The notes under the pieces are model-generated. The model worked only from the letters and a program-made list of their open reading frames with translations. It was not told where the DNA came from and ran no database searches. A stretch of 47,612 nucleotides of DNA from positions 1 through 47,612 of the forward strand of contig JAAELC010000803.1 in assembly GCA_024227135.1 (NCBI GenBank), in the 5' to 3' direction. Source of the DNA: Gammaproteobacteria bacterium. Lineage in GTDB: Bacteria > Pseudomonadota > Gammaproteobacteria > Chromatiales > Chromatiaceae. Made by a program: the position numbers and the translations under genes. The stretch's first letter is position 1; each line of letters begins with the position of its first letter. Shown here in pieces: positions 16,750 through 26,356 of this stretch.

Positions 16750-19700
16750 TCACAGCAATACCCGCTCGATCCCGCCCCGGGATACCCGATCGAGGAAATC
16801 ATCACGCCACCCCGGACCCAGCCGGTCCTGTACCAGTTCTTCCACCATGTAGCTGACCTGCAGGCCGGTGCTGTCCTGATAACGGTTCAGACCCTGTACA
16901 CAGGCAGGGCAGGAGGTCAACATTTTTACATTCCCGTCGACGGCCCGTACTGCCCCCGACAGCTGCCGGATGCCACTTCGGAGTTCTTCGGTCTTGCGAA
17001 ACCGCAGCTGATTGGCAATGTCCGGCCGGGCCACCCCGAGGGTACCCGCCTCGCCGCAGCACCGGTCAGACAAGACCACTTCACCCCCCATCAACTGTGC
17101 CGTCACCCCCAGGGGATTCTGTTGCTTCATGGGTGAATGGCAGGGGTCATGATACAGATAAGCCCCCCCTTTGTCCCCGGACATGGCGACACCTTTCTCC
17201 AGCAGGTATTCGTGAATATCCAGCAGCCGGCAGCCGGGGAAAATCTTTTCGAATTCATACTTCATCAGCTGATCCATGCAAGTGCCGCAAGAGACCAGCA
17301 CGGTGCGGATATCCATGTAATTGAGGGTATTGGCGACCCGGTGAAACAACACCCGGTTCTCCGTGGTGATCTGTCTACCCCGCTCCGCCTGACCAGCCGC
17401 CGCCTGGGGATATCCACAGCACAGATAACCCGGGGGCAATACCACCTGGTCACCCAGATCATAAATCATCGCCATGGATGCCAACCCGATATCACTGAAC
17501 AAGCGCTCCGAACCACAACCCGGAAAATAGAACAGCGCTTCCGACTCCTCACCGGGCCGTTTCGGGTCGTGCAGAATCGGGATCACGGTTTTGTCTTCCA
17601 GATCCAGCATTGCCCGCACGGTTTTCCTGGGCAGATCCACCCGAACCGGGTAGCGTACCAGTTCTTTGGCCTGTGACTTCATTTGCGGGGGGGCCGTCGT
17701 GGCACCCGGTACGCCATCGCCACGCAGCAACCCCAGGGACTTGAAGGTCTTATTACCCAGGGACAACCCCCGGAACCCCCACTCCAGCATCCCTTTACGC
17801 AGAACATTGATAGTTCGCGGCTCGGTGGCATTGAGGAAAGCCATGGCGGCCCAGCTACCCGGGTTTTTACGTTTCTGAGCCCGATCGGTGAGTATCTTGC
17901 GCATCCTGACTGTGGCATCACCAAAATCGATATCAACCGGACAGGGGGCCAGGCACTTGTGACAGACCGTACAATGATCCGCGATGTCATTCATCTCTTC
18001 GAAGTGTCGTCCGGAAAGTCCCCTGCGGGTCTGCTCTTCGTAGAGGAAAGCCTCGATCATCAATCCGGCGCCCAGAATCTTGTTGCGCGGGGAATAGAGC
18101 AGATTGGCCCGTGGGATGTGCGTCTGACACACCGGCTTGCACTTGCCACAGCGCAGGCAGTGCCGGATCTCGTCGTTGAGCTCACCCAGCTCACTCTCTT
18201 CGAGAATGATCGCCTCCTGCTGCACCAGCCGCAACGAGGGGGTATATGCCCCTTCCAGCCCGGAACCCGGCAGCAGCTTACCTGGATTGAAATGGGCCTG
18301 GGGATCGATCTGCTGCTTGTAAGCCTCAAACTCCTGCAGTTTTTTATCCTGCAGGTAACGCACTTTGGTGAGGCCGATACCGTGCTCCCCTGAGATGACG
18401 CCATCGAGACGCTGAGCCAGGGCCATGATCTGCTCCACCACCCGATCGGCTTCCTGCAGCATGGCATAATCGTGAGAATGCACCGGGATATTGGTATGCA
18501 CATTTCCATCACCGGCATGCATGTGCAGGGCAACGAAGAGGCGTGAGTCCCGAATCTTTCTGTGCCGAATGTCAAACTGTTCACGAACCGGCTGCATATC
18601 CTGCCCCGAGAAAATCTCCTTGAGGGGATTTGCCACCTCCTGACGGTAGCTGTGGACCAGGGCCCGTCGCAGCATCATGTCCAGGAGACTCTCTTCGGGC
18701 ATTGCCAGCGCCCTTTCCCGCTCCTCCAACAGGTCGAGATGACGGGCAACGGGTGAATCCAGGTTCTCCAGTATCCACTGCCAGCGAGCGATGGCCGCTT
18801 CCAGCACCTGCCCGGCAGCGGCCTGCTTCGCCTCCATGATCGAGCTGTTTTCTGCGGATGCCTCGAAATCTTCTTCCTGCCGGGCCTCCGGCATGTCACC
18901 GCGGACATAATCCAGCACCGCATCCATGATCCTGAGCTTGTTGGAAATGGACTGTTCCACATTGATACGTTCGATACCGCGGCTGTAGTCTGCCAGGCGC
19001 TCCAGGGGAATGACCACGTCTTCATTGATTTTGAAAGCGTTGGTATGGGACGAGATGGCTGCCGTACGTGCCCGGTCCAGCCAGAACCGACGCCTGGCTT
19101 CGGGACTGACCGCAATGAAGCCCTCTGCCTGCCGGTCGTTGGCCAGTTGCACCATCCGGGATGCGGCGGTGGAAACAGCCTGCTCATCATCGGAGACCAG
19201 ATCCGCAATCAACACCATTTTTGGCCGCTCGCTCCGCGGCGCCTTGGTGGAGTATTTGACGGCCTTGACGTATCGCTCGTCGAGATGCTCCAGGCCCGAC
19301 AACCGGACCCCCACCGCATCATTGATCAAATCCTTGATTTCAACGATAGCGGGTACCGCACGGGAAAGATCGGCACCAAAAAACTCCAGGCAGATGGTAC
19401 GAACATGAGTCGGCATACGGTGCAGGATGAAGCACGCGGACGTGATCAGACCGTCGCAACCCTCTTTCTGCACACCCGGCAGCCCGGAAAGGAACTTATC
19501 GGTAACATCCTTTCCCAAACCTGCCTTTCTGAACGCGCTGCCGGGCATTTCCAGTATTTCCGGCTCACCCATCGGCGTACTGCCGTCCGCTTCGTAACGG
19601 GTAAGGCGAAAACGTACCCTGGACTGCTCGTGGATCTTTCCCAGGTTGTGATCGAGACGCTCCACCTCGAGCCGGCGCGCGTCGGGAGTGACCATTCTCC

Positions 19701-20604
19701 AGGAGGCCAGATTGTCCAGCGTGGTACCCCACAACACCGCTTTTTTCCCTCCGGCATTCATTGCGATGTTTCCACCAATGGTGGATGCATTCTGGGACGT
19801 GGGGTCCACGGCGAAGGCCAGTCCGTGGGATTCGGCAAGGTCGGAAACCCGTTTGGTCACCACACCGGCTCCGGTACTGACCGTGGGCACCTCCCGGTCA
19901 ACCCCCGGCAGATCCATCATCTCCACCGGGCCGAGCCGTTCCAGCTTCTCGGTATTGATCACCGCGCATCTTGAGTTCAAAGGCACCGCAGATCCGGTAT
20001 ACCCGGTCCCTCCGCCCCGTGGTATCAGAGAGAGACCGCAATCGATGCAGGCCGCCACTATTGGCGCGACCTCGTCTTCCCGGTCCGGGTTGATCACCAC
20101 AAACGGAACCTCTACACGCCAATCGGTGGCGTCTGTAGCATGAGAAACCCGGGCCAATCCACCGAAATCCACGTTGTCCTTCCGGGTGATGGAGGATAGC
20201 GATCGGTCGACCTTCTGGCGCAATTGCTTGTTGGATTCGAAACAGGCAGCGAAAGTCGCCACTGATTTCCGTGCCGCCTCCAGAAGGTGAAGTGCCTTCT
20301 GATTGTCGTTGGCCCGGGACTCGAATTGATCGAGACGGTGCTTTAACGCACCAATCAGGGCTTCACGACGACCCAGATCTGCCTGAAGGTCATCCTGCAG
20401 ATAGGGGTTTCTGGCGACCACCCACATGTCTCCGAGCACCTCGAACAACATCCGGGCAGAACGCCCCGTTCGCCGACTGCCCCGCAACTCTTCGATAAGC
20501 CGCCACATCTCTTCGCCAAGGAAACGAATCACGATTTCACGATCGGAAAACGAGGTGTAGTTATAAGGGATCTCGCGGATTCGCTGGGACACAGGATTAC
20601 TCAT
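16750..20604 (-). CDS. DUF3683 FAD / Fe-S oxidoreductase (Dld/GlcD-type)
   Basis: A 1284-residue fusion. Residues 1-150 are the DUF3683 region. Residues about 160-395 are a GlcD-type FAD-binding domain, with [10 protein letters not shown] at 196-205 and [15 protein letters not shown] at 272-286. The FAD-oxidase C-terminal domain ends with [13 protein letters not shown] (694-706) and [10 protein letters not shown] (738-747). Two [4Fe-4S] motifs follow: Cys816/819/822/826 and Cys878/881/884/888. Two CCG domains ([30 protein letters not shown]) close the protein. It probably oxidises a 2-hydroxy acid such as D-lactate or glycolate and passes electrons through the clusters to the quinone pool or another carrier. 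The length and layout match known DUF3683 proteins. The assigned start has a poor ribosome site. It lies between the mutase gene and the sugar importer. Confidence 0.9.
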   Translation of the reverse strand: MSNPVSQRIREIPYNYTSFSDREIVIRFLGEEMWRLIEELRGSRRTGRSARMLFEVLGDMWVVARNPYLQDDLQADLGRREALIGALKHRLDQFESRANDNQKALHLLEAARKSVATFAACFESNKQLRQKVDRSLSSITRKDNVDFGGLARVSHATDATDWRVEVPFVVINPDREDEVAPIVAACIDCGLSLIPRGGGTGYTGSAVPLNSRCAVINTEKLERLGPVEMMDLPGVDREVPTVSTGAGVVTKRVSDLAESHGLAFAVDPTSQNASTIGGNIAMNAGGKKAVLWGTTLDNLASWRMVTPDARRLEVERLDHNLGKIHEQSRVRFRLTRYEADGSTPMGEPEILEMPGSAFRKAGLGKDVTDKFLSGLPGVQKEGCDGLITSACFILHRMPTHVRTICLEFFGADLSRAVPAIVEIKDLINDAVGVRLSGLEHLDERYVKAVKYSTKAPRSERPKMVLIADLVSDDEQAVSTAASRMVQLANDRQAEGFIAVSPEARRRFWLDRARTAAISSHTNAFKINEDVVIPLERLADYSRGIERINVEQSISNKLRIMDAVLDYVRGDMPEARQEEDFEASAENSSIMEAKQAAAGQVLEAAIARWQWILENLDSPVARHLDLLEERERALAMPEESLLDMMLRRALVHSYRQEVANPLKEIFSGQDMQPVREQFDIRHRKIRDSRLFVALHMHAGDGNVHTNIPVHSHDYAMLQEADRVVEQIMALAQRLDGVISGEHGIGLTKVRYLQDKKLQEFEAYKQQIDPQAHFNPGKLLPGSGLEGAYTPSLRLVQQEAIILEESELGELNDEIRHCLRCGKCKPVCQTHIPRANLLYSPRNKILGAGLMIEAFLYEEQTRRGLSGRHFEEMNDIADHCTVCHKCLAPCPVDIDFGDATVRMRKILTDRAQKRKNPGSWAAMAFLNATEPRTINVLRKGMLEWGFRGLSLGNKTFKSLGLLRGDGVPGATTAPPQMKSQAKELVRYPVRVDLPRKTVRAMLDLEDKTVIPILHDPKRPGEESEALFYFPGCGSERLFSDIGLASMAMIYDLGDQVVLPPGYLCCGYPQAAAGQAERGRQITTENRVLFHRVANTLNYMDIRTVLVSCGTCMDQLMKYEFEKIFPGCRLLDIHEYLLEKGVAMSGDKGGAYLYHDPCHSPMKQQNPLGVTAQLMGGEVVLSDRCCGEAGTLGVARPDIANQLRFRKTEELRSGIRQLSGAVRAVDGNVKMLTSCPACVQGLNRYQDSTGLQVSYMVEELVQDRLGPGWRDDFLDRVSRGGIERVLL

Positions 20605-20725
20605 CAGGATTTTGACTGTTGCTGAAAGGCTTCAAGCACTTTTCAGGTTTAACCGGCTGATACAAGGAAGAGACAGGCAACCACCGAACAGAAGTGTCTC
20701 CCCCGATCGATTTCAGAAAAAAATA

Positions 20726-22225
20726 TCAGCGCCACCTTTCAAGCAATTCCAGGCATGATTGGATCATCTCCCGGGCGCGCCGGTCTGAATCCGCCTCGGT
20801 ATAGCAGCGCAGTTCGGGAGCATTACCCGATGGCCGAAGGTGAATCACCTCATCGTTTTCAAAAGTGATCCGCAGGCCATCGGTGTCATCCAGATGGGCC
20901 ACACGGCCGAACCGGTCACCAAAAAGAGACTCGATGGCCAGTCGGTCCTGCTCCAGGTCACCACTGTTCAACAGGCCGATATGGTGTCTGCTGACTTCTC
21001 CCGGAAAGGCTTTCAGGCGATCACTGCCGGTGTAACGGGCGGGCAGGCGCTGCAACAACCCGGAGACAGAGACACCCTGTTCCCCGGACAGCATCAGTAC
21101 CGCCAGTATCACGATGACCGCATCCCGGGTCGGTAACGCCGCGAGCACATGGCCGTTCTGCTCCAGAGGGTCCGCGGTCAGGAAACCACCGTTGGCCTCG
21201 TAACCGACAACCCGCTGCCCGCCCCCAGCCAGCAGATTCGACATGGCCTCGATAACATAGGGCGATCCGATACGGGTTCGGTCCACTTTCTGGAACCAGC
21301 CACATTTTTCAACCGCGCTGTTGCAGCTTACCGGTGTAGCCAGATGCCTGGCACCCAGATAGCGGGCACAGAGGATTCCCGCCACGTCCCCTCTCAACCA
21401 TTCACCGTTCTCATCGCCGATCAGCGGACGATCCCCATCCCCATCGGTCGACACCAGGGCATCCAACCCATGTTCACCCGACCAGGATTTCGCCAGCTCC
21501 CTGTCTTCAGGGCGCACCGCTTCGGTATCCACCGGCACGAACGTGTCCGAATACCCGAGCCTGAGTACCTCTGCACCCAGACCCTCAAGAATTTCCAGCA
21601 ACGCCCGGCTTGCCACGGAAGAATGCTCATACAATCCGATACGGCGCCCCCTTAAACTGTGCGCTGGGAAAAAGCCCAGATATCGCTGCACGTAGTTCCG
21701 GTAAGCCTGCTCATCCAGGGAGGGCAAGGCTGGGGGGGCGGTAAACGCCCCCTCTGGCGTGAACATGGCCAACCTCAGGGAGACCTGCTGCTTCCGGATT
21801 CCCTGCTCGTCGATTTTCAGGATCTCCCCGGAAGCTTTATTGAATTTGATACCATTCCGATCGTCGGGGATATGGCTGCCCGTCACCATGATCGATGGCA
21901 TTCCCTGCTCGATACCATACAAGGCCACCGCCGGGGAAGGGATATGACCACAATTGACCGGGTCGAAGCCCAGAGCCCGGACTGCCTGAACAACCGCAGC
22001 CATGATCCGGGGGGTACTCGACCGATGGTCGCCGGCGACGGCCACACGGGCACCCGGCTCCAGTTCGCCCTGCTGATCCAGATACTGCAGGAAAGCGCAG
22101 GTGTAGGCATAACAGACCCGATCTGTCATGGCTCCGACCAGTCCCCGGGCACCGCTGGTGCCGAACTTGACCCCACTGACTTCCATCAGTGCCGCGATCT
22201 TCAGTGCTTCATGTTCTTCTTGCAT
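20726..22225 (-). CDS. Phosphohexomutase (phosphomannomutase/phosphoglucomutase family)
   Basis: A 499-residue cytoplasmic enzyme that moves phosphate between C1 and C6 of a hexose. All four family motifs are visible: the phosphoserine loop TGSHIPDDRNG with Ser117, the metal loop DGDGDR (261-266), the sugar loop GYEANGG (341-347) and the phosphate loop RPSGNAPE (464-471). The N-terminus VKFGTSGARGLV is typical. The sugar loop has the GEANGG-like form of phosphomannomutases, but the exact hexose is not decided by eye. The start overlaps the end of the upstream ICMT-like gene by 17 bp. An in-frame ATG at 22186 is an alternative start. The mutase could supply sugar nucleotides for polysaccharides. 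Confidence 0.9.
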   Translation of the reverse strand: MQEEHEALKIAALMEVSGVKFGTSGARGLVGAMTDRVCYAYTCAFLQYLDQQGELEPGARVAVAGDHRSSTPRIMAAVVQAVRALGFDPVNCGHIPSPAVALYGIEQGMPSIMVTGSHIPDDRNGIKFNKASGEILKIDEQGIRKQQVSLRLAMFTPEGAFTAPPALPSLDEQAYRNYVQRYLGFFPAHSLRGRRIGLYEHSSVASRALLEILEGLGAEVLRLGYSDTFVPVDTEAVRPEDRELAKSWSGEHGLDALVSTDGDGDRPLIGDENGEWLRGDVAGILCARYLGARHLATPVSCNSAVEKCGWFQKVDRTRIGSPYVIEAMSNLLAGGGQRVVGYEANGGFLTADPLEQNGHVLAALPTRDAVIVILAVLMLSGEQGVSVSGLLQRLPARYTGSDRLKAFPGEVSRHHIGLLNSGDLEQDRLAIESLFGDRFGRVAHLDDTDGLRITFENDEVIHLRPSGNAPELRCYTEADSDRRAREMIQSCLELLERWR

Positions 22226-22883
22226 CGTTTTCCAGTTCCTGAGCCTCTCGCCGGTTCAGTCTTCGCCAGGGGCGGGGAATGATCCCGGGAACCCGGGTCC
22301 GGTAGTTGCGGTAAGCCGCGCCATGATACTCCAAGAGTTTGTTTTCCTCGAGTCGGGACCCCAGTAGAAAATAGAGGGTGATGACCAGGGAAGTCCAGAA
22401 CATTGCCAGGTTCATGTCCCGGGTCCAGACCAGGACCAGCCCCAGCGCATACCAGGGATGCCTCACAAACCGGTGCAGCGGCGATATATGAAACGCCTCC
22501 TGATCCTCGATCTTTCGTTCCTGCTGACGCCACTGTCGGGTGCCAATAAACTCCCCACTGTCATAGAAGTTCAAAGACCAGAAAAACAGGCACAGGGCCA
22601 ACATGGCCAGACCATTGGCCAACCACCAGCCCGCACCACTCCACTGCCGCAACCAAGGCCCCTGGTATCCATAGGTGAGATACAGGGGTGGAATCAGCAA
22701 CAACACCGCAACCAGGTTAAAAAAAAGCCGGTAACCCGGTAGCAGACCCGGGTAGTGTCGGGATACCCAGCGCTTTGCCATCAGCGACGCCAGCAAGGAA
22801 TGCAGCCCGAAATAAACAAGCCACACAGCGGTGATCACCATCACCGGGCCATCGGGAGCCACACGGTTAATCAGCTCTGTCAC
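22209..22883 (-). CDS. ICMT/PEMT-like membrane methyltransferase
   Basis: A 224-residue inner-membrane protein with about five helices: about 14-36, 49-72, 86-106, 145-170 and a re-entrant end. The C-terminal signature LHRFVRHPWYALGLVLVW (about 136-153) and SRLEENKLLEYHGAAYRNYR (about 176-195) is that of isoprenylcysteine carboxyl methyltransferases and phospholipid N-methyltransferases, where the HPWY and E...Y...Y residues bind S-adenosylmethionine. Bacteria lack prenylated CAAX proteins, so the real acceptor is probably a lipid or another small molecule. The start is GTG at 22883 behind AGAGGTGA. It ends inside the mutase start, so the two are co-translated. Confidence 0.85.
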   Translation of the reverse strand: MTELINRVAPDGPVMVITAVWLVYFGLHSLLASLMAKRWVSRHYPGLLPGYRLFFNLVAVLLLIPPLYLTYGYQGPWLRQWSGAGWWLANGLAMLALCLFFWSLNFYDSGEFIGTRQWRQQERKIEDQEAFHISPLHRFVRHPWYALGLVLVWTRDMNLAMFWTSLVITLYFLLGSRLEENKLLEYHGAAYRNYRTRVPGIIPRPWRRLNRREAQELENDARRT

Positions 22884-22902
22884 CGGTCACCTCTTGAAAC
22901 AG

Positions 22903-22943
22903 AAAGAGGGGAGAAGAAGCTCATCACTCCTTCCCCCCTCTTT
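22903..22943 (-). terminator. Terminator-like hairpin after ppk2
   Basis: On the minus strand AAAGAGGGG (22943-22935) pairs with CCCCTCTTT (22911-22903), and a CTGTTTC stretch follows. This 9-bp stem lies 25 bp past the ppk2 stop and just before the GTG of the ICMT-like gene. Its T-tract is broken, so partial read-through is likely. Confidence 0.5.
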
Positions 22944-22967
22944 GTCAGTTGAAGCCCGTCTTTGAAA

Positions 22968-23900
22968 TCAGCCCTGGAGCTTACCGCTGCGAATCAGCTC
23001 GGCTTCCATTCTCTCCAACTCCCGGGAACCGGAAACGACCACGTTGGGATCGGGTACGAAGTCCAGCTCTGGATTGAGTCGTTGATAAGGTACGGAATTG
23101 AGGATTACCTTCATCACATTGAGCCGCGCCTGATGCTTGTCGTTGGAACGAATGACCGTCCAGGGTGCATGAGTCGTATGGGTTTTCTTGAGCATTTCGT
23201 GCTTCACATTGGTAAAATCATCCCAGCGCTCCTGAGCCTGCACATCCACCTCGCTCAACTTCCACTGACGCAACGTGTCGGTTTTACGGCGTTCGAATCG
23301 TCGTTCCTGTTCTTCCTTGGTCACACTGAAGTAGAGTTTGATCAGGACCGTACCCTGGCGTACCAGGTCTTTCTCGAACCCGCCGACACCCATCATGAAG
23401 TTCCGATACTCAGTGTCCGAACAGAATCCGAATACCGGTTCCACCATCGCCCGGTTATACCAGCTCCTGTCGAACAGAACGATCTCTCCACCCCTGGGAA
23501 ACATGGCGACATACTTCTGAAAAAACCACTGGGTCCGTTCATGCTCGGTGGGCTTGCCCAGCGCCACTACCCGATAGTGCTTTTCATTCATGTAGCGAAT
23601 GACCCGGCGGATAGTACCGCCCTTACCCGCAGCATCCCGTCCCTCGAACAGAATAATCATACGGGTACCGCTGGCCTCCAAGTGTTGCTGCAGTCGGATC
23701 AATTCCGCCTGATAGGGCTTCAATCCCTGCTCTCTCTGGTACCGGCGCACGGCTTTCTTTTCAGTTTTCTTGAGTCTGTCGACCTGGGATTGCAAAAATC
23801 GATTCTGCTCCAGCAGTTCCTGGAGATCCATTCCCGAATCACTCTGCCCGGCCAAGTCCTCTGCGGCTTCTGATGTTGTGGTTGTCTGTCCGTCAGTCAT
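22968..23900 (-). CDS. ppk2: Polyphosphate kinase 2
   Basis: A 310-residue cytoplasmic kinase of the PPK2 family that moves phosphate between polyphosphate and nucleotides, favouring nucleotide phosphorylation. Walker A is GRDAAGKGG (87-95); the Walker B/lid region is FDRSWYNRA (143-151), followed by EPVFGFC and a basic stretch, KEEQERRFERR (about 195-205), for the polymer. The N-terminal 50 residues are a coiled-coil-like lead (LLEQNRFLQSQVDRLKKTEKK). A good site, AGGACA, precedes the ATG. One domain and about 300 residues point to a class I PPK2. It follows the CLC gene by 163 bp. Confidence 0.95.
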   Translation of the reverse strand: MTDGQTTTTSEAAEDLAGQSDSGMDLQELLEQNRFLQSQVDRLKKTEKKAVRRYQREQGLKPYQAELIRLQQHLEASGTRMIILFEGRDAAGKGGTIRRVIRYMNEKHYRVVALGKPTEHERTQWFFQKYVAMFPRGGEIVLFDRSWYNRAMVEPVFGFCSDTEYRNFMMGVGGFEKDLVRQGTVLIKLYFSVTKEEQERRFERRKTDTLRQWKLSEVDVQAQERWDDFTNVKHEMLKKTHTTHAPWTVIRSNDKHQARLNVMKVILNSVPYQRLNPELDFVPDPNVVVSGSRELERMEAELIRSGKLQG

Positions 23901-24063
23901 GTCGAATTGTCCTTTCAGAATGTGCTTGATGATATTCGGGCGATGCCACCCGAACCTATTGAGAAACTACCCTGAATATTACTCTCTGGAATGCTTTCTC
24001 TGCATCCATGACGACTGACTAAATGCCCCACACTTGAGCCATATCAAATGAGTACGCTCTCCT

Positions 24064-25818
24064 TCAGTATCGATAAGCCGATTCCAGGGTTTCCCGGGTC
24101 ACCACACCGAAAATCCGCTGCTTGCCCGCGGCGTTCGTCCGTTCCACGAACAGCGCTTCCACCGAAGCTGCCTCCAGCTTATCCCAGGCCTCCTGGAGTG
24201 TTGCCTGAATGTGAATAGAGGCTATATCCGAACGGTGTGCCGGTATGCCCATCAGATCCAGTGGCGCTGTTTTCTCCTCCTGTCCCGTACCCGCTCCCAG
24301 ATGGCGCGCCAGATCCATGGCACGCATCAGTGAAATCGGCTCCCGGCTCTCCTCCACCAGAATCCAGTCCGGTTCATCGGCCAGCAGCTGTTCCGCCTGA
24401 CCACGCTTGACCATGCGGTCCGTGCGGGCGTACGCCTTATCCATGACGCTGGCCACACCCATACGGCGCAGCGACTGCATCACCGGGTTGGTGTTGTAAT
24501 CCATGCCATTGGCTTTAAGCATGGTGATAAACAGTGACTCCTTGCGGAAAATCTCACTGGCGGTCAGGCAGGCCACCACGACAACCAACATCCCCGGCAT
24601 GATGATCTGGGGTGAGTAGGTCAGCTCCATCATCGCGGTCAAAGCAGCCAGAGGGGCCTGCAAGGTAGCGCCCATCATGGCCCCCATGCCCAGTAAAGCG
24701 TAAACACCGGCATCGATTCCCGACTCAGGGAGTATCCCATGAATAACCAGGCCAGTCAGGCTTCCAAGCACCGCACCCATAAACAGGGACGGACTGATCA
24801 TGCCTCCGGGAACCCCCATGCCCACGCAAACCACGGTGGCGATCAGCTTCGTAAACACGATGACGGCCAGCATTCCCATGCCCACCTGCCCCATCAGGAC
24901 GGCGTTCACCGTATCGTAACCGATACCCATAACCTCAGGCACAACCATGCCCACCAGCCCCATGAACAGTCCTGCCAGGGAAACCCTCCACCAGAACGCT
25001 ATCGCCTGAACCCGTGCCGCCAATACTTCCAGAAGATGCACGAAAAGCGCCGCCACGGTGCCGATGACGACACCCAGCACCAGTAGCAGGGGCATTTCCG
25101 CCAGGGAACCGAGTTGCAACTGGGGAATCAGAAATGCCGGGGCGCTGCCAAACACGAATACCGAAACCGCGGTAGCGCTGGTGGCAGCAATCATTACCGG
25201 GACGAAGCTGGCAAGTGTGTACTCGAGCATCACCACCTCCAAAGCGAAAATCACCCCGGCCAGCGGCGTGTTGAAAGAGGCGGCAATACCCGCTGCGGTG
25301 CCGCAGGCAGCCATGGTACGGATGCTGTTGTTCGGTAAGGCCAGAAACTGGCCCAGCAGGCTTCCTGAGGCAGCGCCCAGAAAGATATGGGGCCCTTCCC
25401 GGCCCACGGAATGCCCACTGGCGATCGCCAGGGCCGCCCCGATGAACTGCAGGAAAAACTCACGAACACTCAGGTACCCCTGGTGGTAAGCCATGCGCTC
25501 CATCAATCGGGCCACTCCCAGCACATGGGAGTTCTGCGCCCACCAACGAAACACCACAGCGAGGGCGATGCCCCCGGATACCGGTAACAGAAAAACCGCC
25601 CACAGGGGCAATGCCTCAAAGTTCTCGTGATCAGACCCTGGTAGAAATCCCGCCTGGGCACCTTCCACCAGAAGGCGGAACAGGACAATAACCGCCCCAG
25701 CCAAAAGGCCGGTCAACAATCCCATCAGGGTTAATTGAATCAACGCATCGGGACGTGCAAGGTGGTGGCGGAACGCCTCCAGTCGCACGTTCCACCAGGT
25801 TGATAGTTTCTGGTGCAA
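24064..25818 (-). CDS. CLC chloride channel/antiporter with CBS pair
   Basis: An inner-membrane CLC protein of about 584 residues followed by a cytoplasmic CBS-type region. Transport motifs are GHSVGREGPHIFLGA, with the gating glutamate in GREGP, and GMGVPGGMISPSLFMGA. The usual GSGIP selectivity loop is replaced by a NSHVLGVARLMERM sequence. The C-terminal 120 residues carry two CBS-like segments (WILVEESREPISLMRAMDLA and SIHIQATLQEAWDKLEAASV). I chose a TTG at 25818, with GGGAGGG just upstream, because relatives start about 20 residues before the ARPDALIQL block; the ATG at 25992 would add 58 unrelated residues and run into the feo promoter. The start is the least certain part. Confidence 0.85.
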   Translation of the reverse strand: MHQKLSTWWNVRLEAFRHHLARPDALIQLTLMGLLTGLLAGAVIVLFRLLVEGAQAGFLPGSDHENFEALPLWAVFLLPVSGGIALAVVFRWWAQNSHVLGVARLMERMAYHQGYLSVREFFLQFIGAALAIASGHSVGREGPHIFLGAASGSLLGQFLALPNNSIRTMAACGTAAGIAASFNTPLAGVIFALEVVMLEYTLASFVPVMIAATSATAVSVFVFGSAPAFLIPQLQLGSLAEMPLLLVLGVVIGTVAALFVHLLEVLAARVQAIAFWWRVSLAGLFMGLVGMVVPEVMGIGYDTVNAVLMGQVGMGMLAVIVFTKLIATVVCVGMGVPGGMISPSLFMGAVLGSLTGLVIHGILPESGIDAGVYALLGMGAMMGATLQAPLAALTAMMELTYSPQIIMPGMLVVVVACLTASEIFRKESLFITMLKANGMDYNTNPVMQSLRRMGVASVMDKAYARTDRMVKRGQAEQLLADEPDWILVEESREPISLMRAMDLARHLGAGTGQEEKTAPLDLMGIPAHRSDIASIHIQATLQEAWDKLEAASVEALFVERTNAAGKQRIFGVVTRETLESAYRY

Positions 25819-25993
25819 AAACCCTCCCGCATTTTGCCTTTCATTGAGTGGATAAAGCGATACGCCGCCGGATCCACCCGCCCTGGCGACACCAGCCCGC
25901 CATTTCCGGGAAATAGTACTGCAATTAACCGTGGGGTGAAAAAAAAACACTGGGAGCCGGATACCCGGCCCCGAACAAACCCCGGTAATCACG

Positions 25994-26041
25994 TTGATTC
26001 CGATACCACCTGATGCTAAGATCTAAATACTAATCATTCTT
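25994..26041 (+). promoter_or_regulatory. Possible Fur-controlled promoter of feoABC
   Basis: TTGATT (25994-25999) and TAAGAT (26017-26022) lie 17 bp apart, each matching four of six consensus positions. Immediately downstream, 26023-26041 matches 12 of 19 positions of the Fur box consensus, with an unbroken AATCATT core (26032-26038). A repressor here would block transcription start, which suits an iron-uptake operon. The match is modest and made by eye. Confidence 0.4.
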
Positions 26042-26057
26042 GATTGTAGGCGCGACC

Positions 26058-26312
26058 ATGGTTGACGAAGCACTGGACCTTTCCCCGACACTCCTGCACC
26101 TCCCGGAAGGAACCCGTGCGAGGATCGTGCAGATCGACGGAGGAAGAAATCTGGCACGACGGCTTCTCAGCCTGGGTCTGCGAATCGGCTCCGAGATCCA
26201 TATCGTCCAGCAGCGAAAAAAGGGGGTCGTCATCGCAAACAACGACAACCGGGTAGCACTGGGCTATGGAGTGGCCGACAAACTGTTCATGCTCCCTCTG
26301 GATCAAACCTGA
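26058..26312 (+). CDS. feoA: Ferrous iron transport protein A
   Basis: An 84-residue SH3-like cytoplasmic protein that assists FeoB. Residues about 12-82 (LPEGTRARIVQIDGGRNL ... GVADKLFMLPL) follow the FeoA fold: a strand, a short helix with LARRLLSLGLRIGSEI, and strands to the end. The ATG at 26058 gives the expected length; a TTG at 26040 would add six residues. The ribosome site is weak (TAGG). It starts the feoABC operon, 44 bp before feoB. Confidence 0.93.
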   Translation: MVDEALDLSPTLLHLPEGTRARIVQIDGGRNLARRLLSLGLRIGSEIHIVQQRKKGVVIANNDNRVALGYGVADKLFMLPLDQT

Positions 26313-26356
26313 AACCGCCAGCGATCCCCCATTTTCACACTATTTCAGGTGACGAT

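Noticed and set aside
24064-25992. Longer CLC frame starting at 25992
   Set aside because: The extra 58 residues do not resemble CLC proteins and would cover the area upstream of the feo promoter; the TTG at 25818 has a ribosome site and the right length.
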